From positions 29,235,613-29,299,612 of the forward strand of contig CM030708.1 of assembly GCA_017979445.1 (NCBI GenBank): 64,000 nt of DNA, written 5' to 3'. Shown here piece by piece: positions 11,800-24,200 of the stretch. Position numbers and translations under genes: made by a program. Origin of the DNA: Akebia trifoliata. Taxonomy: Eukaryota > Streptophyta > Magnoliopsida > Ranunculales > Lardizabalaceae. Below the pieces are notes generated by a model. The model did not search any database. It was not told the DNA's origin and was given only the letters and a program-made list of their open reading frames with translations. Every line of letters begins with the position of its first letter. Positions within the stretch are counted from its first letter, which is position 1.

Positions 11800-12600
11800 G
11801 AGCATCTCCAACAATGCTCTTTAAAATAAAGAGCATTTTTTTTTTTTTTGTCAAAAAATGATAAATAGTATTTTAGCTAACCTAAAATTTGTTGATTACT
11901 CCAAGAGACTCAACTAATATTTTATATTTGTTAAAACTTACTTAAATCCTACTAAGGGTAGTGAGCTCATGTCTTGGCATCAAAATACATGATTCGATGT
12001 CACAGGTTCACAGAGAATGAATTTCTAAGAATTAAAATAAATAAATAAAATCTTTAAAAAAATTGGATATGAGTTTTTCTATGAAATCTAGGAAGATGTT
12101 GTGTTGGATTGTCAATGTGGTAATCCTATATAAGCCCAACGATCCTTAATTAAGATTTGAAATCTTACTAAGTTAGTAATAAAAGTATTTTTCATTTTAT
12201 TAACATTAAAATAAATTAGCCTCGGAGGCTTTCTACATGTAGAGAGTGGACTACTCTTTATTTTAATATTTACTTTTAAAGAATCCATTGGTGTCAATTT
12301 TTTCACCTTTCACTCTTTAAAATAAGAGTTGTGATAATATGACTTACCAGTGGCATACTCAATCAACTCTCTGGCGTGATAAGTTCAAGAATCGTAAATA
12401 TGTATATCTTGAGATACACAATTGCACTTCCCCTTAAAAAAATGTATCCCGAGGGCATTATGCATCCTAAGAATACAAATCTACGATTCCCAAACTTATT
12501 CATGTGGATTGAATATGACACCCAAGAAAGCATATTATCAAGACTCTTAAAATAAAGAGGTAAGAGACTTTAAAGAGTTTGTTTGTTACCACCCATGCTC
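11800..12600. mobile_element. PIF/Harbinger-like non-autonomous element
   Basis: The element starts GAGCATCTCC and ends ATGCTC, and is bordered by TTA on both sides (11797-11799 and 12601-12603), the 3-bp target typical of PIF/Harbinger. The left end has an internal palindrome GCTCTTTAAAATAAAGAGC, and similar CTCTTTA phrases recur near the right end. It is 801 bp, of which 221 bp is a later nested insertion at 12326-12546. Non-coding. Confidence 0.55.
12326..12546. mobile_element. Mutator-like MITE, GAGTCTTGATAATATG family, nested copy
   Basis: The 221-bp element is bordered by perfect 9-bp repeats TTAAAATAA (12317-12325 and 12547-12555). Ends are inverted: left GAGTTGTGATAATATGACT, right reversed GAGTCTTGATAATATG. 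It sits inside the Harbinger-like element 11800-12600, so it is the younger insertion. A close relative is at 40760-40971. Confidence 0.8.
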
Positions 12601-15600
12601 TTAGCTTTCATTGAGGTCAAAGGGCGTGATGTTTGGACTCTTTCAAATCCGGAAAGGTTGGCTTTGATAACTAAAAGAATAAACTAACATTTCGACTCCA
12701 CATCTTACAGCATCCATTAACTTGTTTATAATCTCGAGGCACTCATCTTGAAAATGACTGATTGATTCCCTTGTTAATTGCTGATGCTTGTTTGCCAACT
12801 GTAGCGGCTCAGATTGAAAAGTCTAATGTAATTAATATTTTTTTTCTTTCAAAATTAATTGAAGCATTAATTAAGAAAGTCAGAAGGGAAAGCTGACTGT
12901 TAAAATTTTTAAAAGACATGCCGTACAAGAAAGTTATGGTTGCTGTGATGTAGACAAAATCTTACTATACCTTTCAAACCTTCTTATAAAATTCAAAATA
13001 TATAATTAGAAAAGTCAAATTGCACATATTTGAAATTTTATAAAATATGATTACAAAGTTAAATTTGTTTATTAGGCATTTTTTTTAATTATTTTAAATT
13101 AATAAATAAAATAAAGCATATTGTGTTTATAAATGTATTATATTACAAGACAACTTCACAATAAATAAAACATCTATATTACAAGAGTCGTGATAATCTG
13201 ATACTCTTTTTTCATACACTTCCATCACAAAACTGTAGATATTTTATTTTGGGAAATACAAGAAAAATGTTTATGGTATCAAGTCTAGGTGCGTACGATG
13301 ATTTCTTAAAAAAGTGTGTTAGATTATCATTACTCATATTATAAACACCAATGAATAAATATGAGATTCCATGTATGGGTTTTAATAGGAATCCATTTAA
13401 TCATCAATCAGAATTGAAAACTCCTATTCTAATTGAGAAAAATTTTAAGATGGTTTCAATTCCGATTCTAAATTCTATTAATTTGATAATCATAACTAGA
13501 TTCGGAACTAAGAAAACTAAAAAAAAATCTAATGATTCTAACTTTGATTTCCTAAGTTTCATATTCTAAAGTATAGTAGATTATACAGTTTAGAATTTCG
13601 TACTACTTTGAATGTATCGATTGACACATTTCCATTTCAACCAAGATCAGAAACTACTAACCCAAATAATGAATGTTTGGATTATCTCAAAATATTAATG
13701 TATCGATTTACATTGTCGAGATTTTCTCCCATATGGAACATTCCTTCAAGGCGAGATTTTCTATTGATAGATTAGAAGTGGATCAATAATACATACCATC
13801 TTCCATAATTAGAAAGTTTAAGGGTAAAAAATTGTCTTCTAACCAAAAATGCAATTACCAGAGAAAAAAATACACTCAACACTCCCCCTCACCCGTAAAG
13901 ATGGAAAGAATTGAGGTCAGAGGGGCTTAATTGGAATATGAGTATGACACACCCAAAGATTCTTAAAGGTGGAAGAGATACTCTTAAATCATCCAACATT
14001 TTGTCCAATATCATTTTTATTTTATTAAATGATGTGCTCATATCTTTATTTGGTATGTCACATAAAATTTTATTAATTGAACGCATACTAAAACAAATTG
14101 GTGTGATAACATCATCTCTCTGCATAAAAGAAAGTAAAATAAATTTAGTGACACTGGTTTCGAGGAGGAGCCACTAACCCCATTACCTACCCAATTATTT
14201 ATTCTAATTACCTATAAACTAATCTCTTATTTTAAGTTTTTTAATAGTTGAAATGCTTGTTTACAACCATGATGGTGATGGTGATAGAAGTATTATTGTA
14301 GAGTCTATTATTGTATGTAATTAGGAAACATTGATCAAGACATTCTACTTTAATCGTAAGCAAATTAGCAATTTGGAGTATATAACAAAAATATAATATG
14401 AAAAAGATTCGAGTTTGAACTCACTTTCAATAATAAAAGACATGGCTCATATATATATATATATATATATAGTTGACACTAAATCTTTGATATGTACATT
14501 TACGAGAGTGAGATCTCCCGCCATGAGTTTGAGAGAATAATTTAGAAACCCGCATTTTGAACTTGATGATATATATACCTCTCGACTTTGATCTTCTTTT
14601 GGACGCTAAAAAATGATTGTTTTACCACTTAACTCCCACATTTAAAATTAAAATTGTGAAAAATAACTTCTTTTGAAATTTGATCTTCAAAGTTGATAGA
14701 ATTATGTCCTCTATAACACTGAAGCATGGATCATGGTTTTGGATGACTCAAGTTGAGCCCAAGGACCCTTACCCTTGATAGCAATCTCTTGTTTAATTCT
14801 TGAAATTTTCATTTTTTTTTTTAATAAAAGTATTATTCTCCGAATTATTGAACTATTCTGAATAATTCAAGGATTTTAAGTTTGAAAAGAATAAAACACG
14901 AATTTTACGACTTTTTATAAAACTCAGTGAAAAAAAATGCTACTATAACTTGTTGTAGGTTGCAAAATGTAGACTTTGTTAGTTGTGACATGTAACACAA
15001 GTCGATTTTGAAGCAATTATACTTTAAAATTTTGGAAGAATCCACATTTTTAGGTGATAAATGTCTATTTTATCTTTAAAGAAATAATGACACGACCCTC
15101 TACATTTATTTAAGATTATACCTTAAATTTTCAAATTGATGATTTGTCCCTTGACTTCGGTCTTCTTTTAAAAATCAATGGAACAATAATCCCAATGTCC
15201 TCATTATCACCACTATCACCAATTTCATCATCACCATCACCATTAACATCACTATCATATGGCTGAATTTTTTGTTTTCGAACCCTTGAAATGAAACAGA
15301 TAATACATGCATGAAGCATATGCCGCACATTTTCCATTTATCGAATTTTTGACCGAATTTTAGATCAGATTTTTGCAATCCAAAATCGAATAAGACTCGA
15401 ATTTTTGCTATATTTCGAATTGCTAACTCTGTAAGAAAAATTACTTAAAGGACCCTCACGGAAGGGTTTCTTTCTAAATAATCCTTAAGTTTTCGACAGT
15501 AGCTGACAAGACATTTAGTAGACTTTTTCTTTTTAAATGGTCCTTGTACCTTGTCTCTAACATTTCTCACAATTAAATGCCCTAATCATTCGAATTCATT

Positions 15601-18226
15601 GTTTTATTCAAAAATTTTGATTTTTGACATCTCAATCAAGTTTCAAAGATTCCATTCCAACGGAAAGGATTTAAGAAAGAAGAAGAAATCATTTTTCAAA
15701 CATTTTGAAGATGTATATAAAAAAATTAGGGATTTTTTTCACTTTTTTCTTAGTTTTTGAATGAAAATTGATCAAGAATGGCTCTTTTGGGTTGAAATCA
15801 TCTAACTAAATCGTTATCTCAAGTTTTTAGTTAAATTTTTCTATGTATTTTAGTTGAAAAAACTCGAAAATTGAAAATGGGTGGATTTATCGATGTCGAG
15901 TTCGACGATAAATAAAAAGTGATGAATTCAACAGTAAGTTTGCCAATAACAAGGGATAATTAAGAAAGAAAAAAATTACTAAATGTCCTATCAAGCTATC
16001 CTTCAAAACTTAGGGACAATTTAGAAGAAAAAAAAATTCGCAATGATCCTTTTAAGTAATTTTCCCAATTAGTAATACTAGTCGGACTTATTTGGTAAAA
16101 AAGAAAAAAAATAAATAAATAAAAATAAAAACCAATATTATTCAAGTCAAAGGGGCGGGTAGGGGGGTTCCCTCTTGCATAAGGGAAAGGTTGGCTTATT
16201 TAGCACTCAGAAGAAGAATTTGTCCATTTAACTCAGTATGATCTTGAGGCATTCAATCAGAGTAGGATCAACAAATCAAATATTTTAATTTTCTTTATCT
16301 AATTCAGTGATGGTTCATGGTTCTGAGATATGTAAGATGAAGAACTATCATATTTTTCCCAATTTCGATTTTTTATTGAATTCAATTCTAAAAAAAGTGG
16401 AAAGGAAATTAAAATAGACAATAACCATGCTTCTATAATCTCTTGAAAGGTTCTTTGGTGGTTATGAAAATCGGGTTTTGAAAACTTGTAATTGTTTTTG
16501 TGATCAAATAGAACCCAATACGTTGCAGCATTGGTAATTTTATCAGTCTCAAAATCAACATTTCCATCAAGGATGATCTAATAACCTCTCTTCTGGGATA
16601 AATCTTAGATCGAAAGGAATGAAAGCTAAGATCTTGATTGACATTCTTTTCGACGCCTTCATACCAGTTGAGAAATTTCAAATATGCTCAGAAAAGTCCA
16701 ATTGGTTTACTAGTCATCCACGTACTTTCCTTTCTCTTTATTTCTTTTGTTTTCTTTTGATCAAATTAATAAAATAAAATAAAAACAATTTGTAAAATGA
16801 ATAAGAAAAAACTGTCAAAAAGAACTCAAGATTTGTTACAATTCTCAAGGACTTGCTTTACAAATCTCGAGGCCTTTTTGACGGTGGATGAGGCTTACTA
16901 AGGCCTCTTTTCCTCACATCTTAGTAAGGTTAGTCAGACTATGAATAATATTGCAAGAGTACTACCAAATAAGTAAAACATCAGAATTACAAACTTTAAA
17001 GGGGAGATGATACCATGTCATGGGAGTGTTGTGGATTAAAAGCTGTCAAATAATACATACCAACCCATATAATAAATTTAGGGGTAAAAAGTTTCTTCAT
17101 CCAAAATTCCATTATCACCTCAAGATGCATATAAATCATAGATCAGGACTTGTAAAATCAGGCAAGACAACAAATTGAAATATTCCCAACCTGACCTGAC
17201 TTTTTTGCAACAAATCTCACCACCAGAGCTTTGATTAAAAGGATCCCAGATCATTTCTGAGGTATGAATAAAACAAAAAATCAAAGTCAGGCAAAAAAGA
17301 TATAATTAAACCACGTTATTAACTATCATAATCTATCCATGAGGCAATCCTTGTAATCCATATTGCCCGTGACCCACGACCCAAGCCTGGAAAAAAGCGG
17401 AGCGTTAATAACAGGTACAAAAAACACCACCTCCTAACATGAATTGATCCTACATTTTGGTGTCTGATTGAGAAAATATTTTTTCAAGAAAATAAATTTA
17501 TAGTAAAATGACATGGAGAAAATGGATAAAATGAAATATTTGAGTGTTTTAATGCACCTAAGGAAATATGAATAAGGAAAGTTGGTCTTAGAATTTGAGA
17601 TGGGGCTAATTGTGAGATTATCGTCTTGGCCATATCATCATTTTCCCAAGGGATTGGCTCAAGTTCCAGCCAAGAAGGGAAGACGACTTTCCTAGAGTAG
17701 TGATTCTCTTCATGAAAATGAGAAATACACCAAAAAATCACATTTCTAGTGTCACCATAAAACGACTCATTTAATTCTTGATGTGGCATAGATGGCCGGC
17801 CTTAAGCAGAATTGAATGGAGGAATAAAATTCATTTAGCCGAATCTCAAATTGTTAGGACTAGGCTTTGACCACAATGATATGGATACCATACTATTTCA
17901 ATATAAATTAATCGATGTCAATAGTATATTTCGTATCCTATACATTATAGCCCCCTTTATAATCTAAAAGGATACAAAATGGGAAATATATATATATATA
18001 TATATATATATAACTAATTCCACATAACAAGAATGCCTGCTTACCTTGCCAGGAAAAAGAAAGTGGAGCCTCCTGACCTTATTCACTGTTATTTTTCAAT
18101 CTTTTCCTCTCTTTTCTCCGTTGATCATGCAAACCTGGCACAAGGAAACACTAATTATGAAAATGAGCCCAACTAAAGATGATTTAGAAGAACAAAGAAG
18201 AGTATAACCCCAAAAGGGTACACTAG
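12601..18226. other. Long gene-free stretch between AMT side and RH13
   Basis: Only short frames without family features. Microsatellites (AT)n occur at about 14451-14472 and (TA)n at about 17985-18012. The stretches 13760-13890 and about 16995-17110 share phrases (AATAATACATACCA, GGGGTAAAAA or AAGGGTAAAAAA), and 13880 has CACTCCCCCTC, which on the minus strand would be a Copia-type polypurine tract followed by TGTTGAG. They are probably LTR relics. The right end should hold the RH13 3' UTR. Confidence 0.35.
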
Positions 18227-21200
18227 TTATGAAAATAACTCGCGAGGGAAAGTACGCATACGCTTTTTCTCTTCTCTTCTATTTTTCCTTAAATTCTCTA
18301 TATTCCTTCGCTTTCCTGCCATATCTTTCACATCCATACAGACCTGACAAGCACATAGGAGTAAGATAAGTACAGTGTAAATTGAAGAGAAATACAAAGT
18401 GAAAGGACAGGTGGGTGAAGAGTTCCCTCGGACCTTTTTTTTTCCCCACAAAGAAAGGATTTGTATTTAACAAGTATTACAAGGATTCAGGGGCAGTCCC
18501 CCTACTTTATAAGAGAAAACTGAAAATATGGGAGGTCCAAAAGATCTCTCATACAGGCATACAGCAATATCGGACACTGCCCAGCATATTGCACTGACTT
18601 TCAAATTTTGACAATGAAGTGAACTGTGCTACCCAGAGATGGCATGGATATGGTGCAGCTATTTTTGTGGAACTTTATTTTAGTACACTGAATAAACAGA
18701 CATGGGTAGGACACCTATATTGAAATGTCTAGGCAATATTTGATGAACACTTGATGTAGTTTGCATGAAGAAGATGTAGTCTCAACATGAAGTGAGATGG
18801 AAAACCAGATATTCAATTTATGCCTTTCATAAATGGATACACCAGATTCTATAAAGACCTCTCGTTTAAATCGTATGTTAGTCCTTTTTTGAGTAATTCC
18901 TTAATATTAAGCTTGCCTAACAAACTAGATGAAGTCTTGAGTATTGATGGTTGAAAACCCAATTCACCTACTAATTACTGACCAATAATCTCATTTGCCT
19001 AGCCAAGCACAATCAAATTACGACATCTCAATCTCCATTTCCTAAAGCAGTACCAAATTCTCTTTAAGAACAATTTTCTACACCTATAAGCCAATCACAT
19101 GATAATCCAAGATAAAAGTTGACTTTATAGTTTATAATACACCTTATGATTTTCTCTTAAAACTCTACTTTCTATGGATTCCCCTCCAAAATTAAGATGG
19201 CAAACCAACATATATCTATATATAAAGTAGGGAGACAATGTTGGGAGACAAAATTTGTCCTATATGGCTTAAAAGTTTCGGATTGGGCTGTTTTTTTTGT
19301 GAGGATGATCTCTATGGTGAGAACATCCTCATAAAAAATCAGCCCAATCTGAAACTTTCAACCCATCGAAAGTGATTTAAAAACTACCGATATATACGGG
19401 TAGCGTTCGGCTGCCAAAACTTTGGGAGCCAAAAATGGGGCTGATTTTTTGTGAGGATGATCTCTATGGTGAGGAAATCATCATCACAAAAATTCAGCCC
19501 AATCCAAAACTTCTAACCTCATCAAAAGTGGTTTAGAAGTTGCAGAGTTGTGGACCGTCGATTTTTACAGTTAATTTGTAAACCACTTTTGATGGGGTTG
19601 ATGGGGTTAGAAGTTTCAGATTGGGATTTTTTGTGATGATGATCTCCTCACCATAGAGATCATCCTCACAAAAAATCAAGCCATCTCTGCTCCCAATTGT
19701 CTCCCTCTGCCGCTGGAGCGTTTCCAAAACTCTCTTCTATACACCATACATTTCTGTGTGGGAAACACATCCATGCAAGAAACAGAATCCACATTTCCAA
19801 CAGAGCATTTCAGCAGCTAAGTAAAACAAAAATAAAAAAAGTATTTGCAATAAGACGATAAATATCATACTGAATAGAGTGGCAGTGTGAACTCTATTCG
19901 CCAAATTAAGATGTTTGGTAGAGCAGACATTGTAGAGTCATACCTCATAACCAGCACTGCGTAGAGCTTGGAGTGGCTCAACACAATCCTGACCAATAAC
20001 CACAAGTTTCTTTCTTTTGATTTCTCCTGAAGTGTTGTTACCTTCTTTCTTCCCTGCTAATTCTTCAAATTGGTGTTGGAGGGAGGGTGAAACACCAGCC
20101 TGAAACATAAAATGGACAAAACTCCAAATTGATGAACTTATGATTGTACCGATCCGAATTAGCAAAACATGGTGGAGAATATCTAATACAATAAATACCA
20201 TGCTGAGATCCATTTAAGGGTACTGCACGAAGGACATGCACGCACATTCACACGCAGACACATATATACATATATTATTATGACCATTTAAGGATAATGC
20301 ACGAACGCCACACACACACATATATACATGCATCATCTGTCAATTAATTATGTAAGCATCTTTAACCACTATATATAAAAGGAGTAATCAGTGAACAAAG
20401 TAAAATTTTTAAAAAATAAATTAAAAAGCAATCAATTCAAGATTGTGGATTTCAAATTAAAAAATTAAACCTCGGTTCAAGAATCCAACTCAAGCTACAC
20501 AAAAAAACAATGTGACTTGGTTCAGATTCAACCAAGTCATATCAGATTTAGGAGTTTGTAACAACCTGATACAATAGCAAATGACCAAAAGCAGTAAGGT
20601 GCTCCATGGCAGTGTTTTCAGAGGCGCTTGAAGCATAAGTCTCCAGGCGCACCTCGAGGCGAGGTGCACTAAAAGGGTGCCGAGGCATTGGGGCAAGGCG
20701 ACCAAACATCTAAGGCGTGGTTGAGGCGTATAAATGGAGTACGCCTCAACTGACGCGTAACTGAGGCGCAAGTATTTTTGCTGAGGCGTAAGCCTCAGAT
20801 GTAAATCATTTTTTTTTATTTTAAATTCACTATTAATTTCATGTAAGTATTTTTATACACCTATACTTTTAATACTACTAAACATGGAGTTATGGATGTT
20901 TTACCACATGATCAAATTAAGAAGAAGAAATGGATGATCTAGAAGCAATTCATATGGTAGAAGACAGAAAGTAATTGGGTCTTGAGATTATTTTTTAGTG
21001 GTGGACGTGAACATTTTAATTTTATTTATTATAATGGTGGATCATGGACATGCCTATTATTGAGTATTGGCAATCAACTCTTAATTATAGGGGAATGAAA
21101 CTTGAATTTGTATAGGGGGATTGAAACTTGAAATTTAAAATTAGAAATATATGTTGGTTGTCTTATTTTTTATATTTAATTTAAATTATTTATATATTTT

Positions 21201-24200
21201 ATCCCAGATGCTGGCGGGAATTGAACCCAGGTCAATGGTTTGATCACCCAAAGATTTTACCAACTAAGCTAGCTGGCAAACAGAGACTAAAACAGAAAAC
21301 TTGATATAAAAATAAGTATACATAGGCAAAAGAAAACAAAAACAAAAAAAAAACAAAACAAAAAAACAATTGCTGAAAGTGTATTAGGTTATTAATACAA
21401 GAAAATAAAAAGGGCAAAAAGAAAATGTTTAGAATGTACGTACTGAAAGTAGCATTAGCAAGGTTATTAATGCAACGGAAGGGAAAATTTTGATAAAAAG
21501 ATTACCCCCGCCAAAAAGCGATGTGAAAGTGTTTTCGGTTGCAAAGGGCGTGAAAGCAGCAAATTCAGTTCCTGCAATTGTAAAATCAATCAAAGTTACT
21601 CTAAGTTATAGATGTTCTCTTGGAACAATGAGCTCGCCAACAAACTTATAAACTAATTTCAGATTAGAAATGCTGCATTTATGTTCCAACTGTCACATAG
21701 AGATTGATGCTATAATTAAGAGAGAATATCCACAGAATAAACCTGCTGCAGCTTCTTCAGGTGTAAAGAGCTCATTTTCTTTTCTTTGCAGCTGTTCACT
21801 TTTTCTTCTTCGCTGTCATTGTCCTCTAGAACCAATTCCACTGATTCGGCATTTCGTTCAAACCAGCTTTTATTCGCCTTTTCCTGGAAAAGCAAAGAAA
21901 GTAAGAAAGAAACATAACCATTATGGCAAAAAATGACATTAAATTTTATGGTAGCCGACTAATAATAAAAAATTATGTCTCAGCACTCAGCAGAACATGC
22001 ATAGAAATTACATTACAATTTGTTCTATTAACATGATACATTGTGGTTACTTATTAAATAAAAAGGTTTAATTGCAAAACGGTCAATCAATACTGAGAAA
22101 TATATTAGAGTACCTGCTGAGGTCAAATCATTTCTAGATTATTCTTATATTAACTTATGCATCCATGATAATGGCTGGGAATGGAAGTAACAACATAATT
22201 ATTTTCCCAAGTTGATATATTTTCTTGTTATCAAACGTTAGTAATTTGATTATAAAATCTGCATAAAATAAAGAGATTCTTCAAATCACAACTAAGAACT
22301 TCAAATAATCAACAGGTACAGATTACCAACAATGTCCATAGCAAAGAAAAGATTTGGTTACCTGGGAGTCCTTCCGCGAAATCTTGTCAATTTGACGAGC
22401 AAGAGAGAGTCGTTTTACAACTTCTGGCATGTAGGAATTATCTAAAGGAAACCGCCGAAGATTTTCCTGTGCATCGAGATAAAACAATTCTCATGATCAT
22501 AAGGTGAAACCAATTACTCAAAAGAGCATTGCAGACTTGTGTCTTGAGGCTAGCCTCAGAGAAAGGCTCACAAAAAACACATACAAAGGCACTAATGAAA
22601 AGGAGATTTTCCTTTAAAAGGTCTAAAATTTATTCTAAGAGGTGTTGAAAAAGCTTATGCCTCAGAGATGCACATGGCTTTTGGCTCCTTTCAAATAAAG
22701 CACTTGATGGGAACGTATTTATACTTCCTTTTTCTCTTTCTTTTTTGCAGTATCATTACATAATATTCCTTATAATTATGAAATTATCCCTATGCATATG
22801 GGTTCTAACCTGCTCCTCAACTTCTATTCTTAAAGAGTAGTATAATGCATTTTTATTAGAGTGGTTGTTCAATTATAGGTGTTTCTGTCTGTTTGATGGG
22901 TTAAAAACTTGGAAGGTTGAAAGTATGAAACTAAGAAGGTGGTTCAGTTTTAATTTGATTTTGATAAGTTTCGAATTTGCACTTGGAAATTGAACTTAGG
23001 TATTAAAACAGCAAAAAAAGCAATTCATCCAAAATTACCATTTGATACTTACAATCAAAGCGATTCATCCAAAATTAGCTCAGATATTAAAACAGCAAAA
23101 AATGAGAAAAATTAATGTGCCTGTTGAAAAGTGATGTTATAAAGAAACATGAAAAACTTAAAACAATTGTTTTTTTATAATTAAACTTAACCCACTGGTT
23201 AGTTCTACATGAATGTATAGAATGCTTTAATCGTGAGTTGACACCATATTTATTACGTATTTTAGGGCTAAGCAAGATTAAAATAATTTCCTTTCCATGA
23301 GAAACCACCTTTGAAAATGATTTGCACAGAGAGGCAAACTTTGATCTATCACTAGGAGAGATTAGTGCGATGCTGCACCCATCAGCAGATGCTCTAGCAG
23401 TTCTTCCACTTCTATGAACATAAACCTAAAATAAATAAAATTAGTTCAGTAAAGAATGAAAAGAAAAAAAAACACCTTGAACTTAACTGCAACATAAAAC
23501 ATCCCCTTAATCCACTTACTTCGGCTGAATGTGGAAGTTGATAGTGAACAACAGTTCTAACACCAGGAATATCAAGACCTCTTGCTGCAACATCAGTAGC
23601 AACAAGTATAGCATTTTCATTTCCACGAAAGCGATCAATTGCCTGATAAAGTGTGAGGCAGGGAAAAAAGAACTTCAATGCTTGTTTACAACCATAGACA
23701 TTATAATGTAAATGACCATAGTATGGAAAAAGTGCTGCATACACATTCAATAGGCCTTGTCTCCAATAACAAATTAAATACACTTTAAGTAGAATGGCAT
23801 CATACTTGAGCTTTAGACGACAAAGCCACAAGTATAACAGGAGTTAGAAAAAACACTAGTTTAGCTAATGCTATATAGCGTTTGATTAGATCACCCAAAT
23901 ATTTTCTATTTTTAGTAAAAAGGGCACAAATATTTTTATACAGAAACCAACAAGAACATGTTCTGTTTACAAACAAAAGTATGGGAGATGCAGTTGGATA
24001 GCATTTGTCAAACAATATTCATTAAATAAAAAGATGTAAGTTGGATAATTTCAATGAAATGAGTCACGTATGACTGTATGGCAGATTTACGCGGATATAT
24101 CTAGCTCCAGAAATGAGTAATATCTTCATATCTATGCATCTTAGATAGTGACACAAGCCAGTCTCAGGCATTGGAAGAAGGAATCTGAGGTAATCACTAT

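Noticed and set aside
13351..13569. 72-codon plus-strand frame
   Set aside because: Asn/Ile/Lys/Phe-rich composition typical of random AT-rich DNA.
15131..15378. Two overlapping minus-strand frames with an Asp/Gly-rich or Met/Val-rich run
   Set aside because: The run comes from an imperfect CACCAT trinucleotide-type repeat; no start context, splice partners or homology recognised.
17484..17789. 101-codon minus-strand frame
   Set aside because: No recognisable family, no repeats of conserved residues and no supporting splice sites; chance frame in AT-rich DNA downstream of RH13.
20220..20330. Possible regulatory repeat (CACACA and TATATACATATA runs)
   Set aside because: Plain microsatellite-like DNA within an intron; a short duplicated phrase (CATTTAAGG..GCACGAA) is not enough to call an element.
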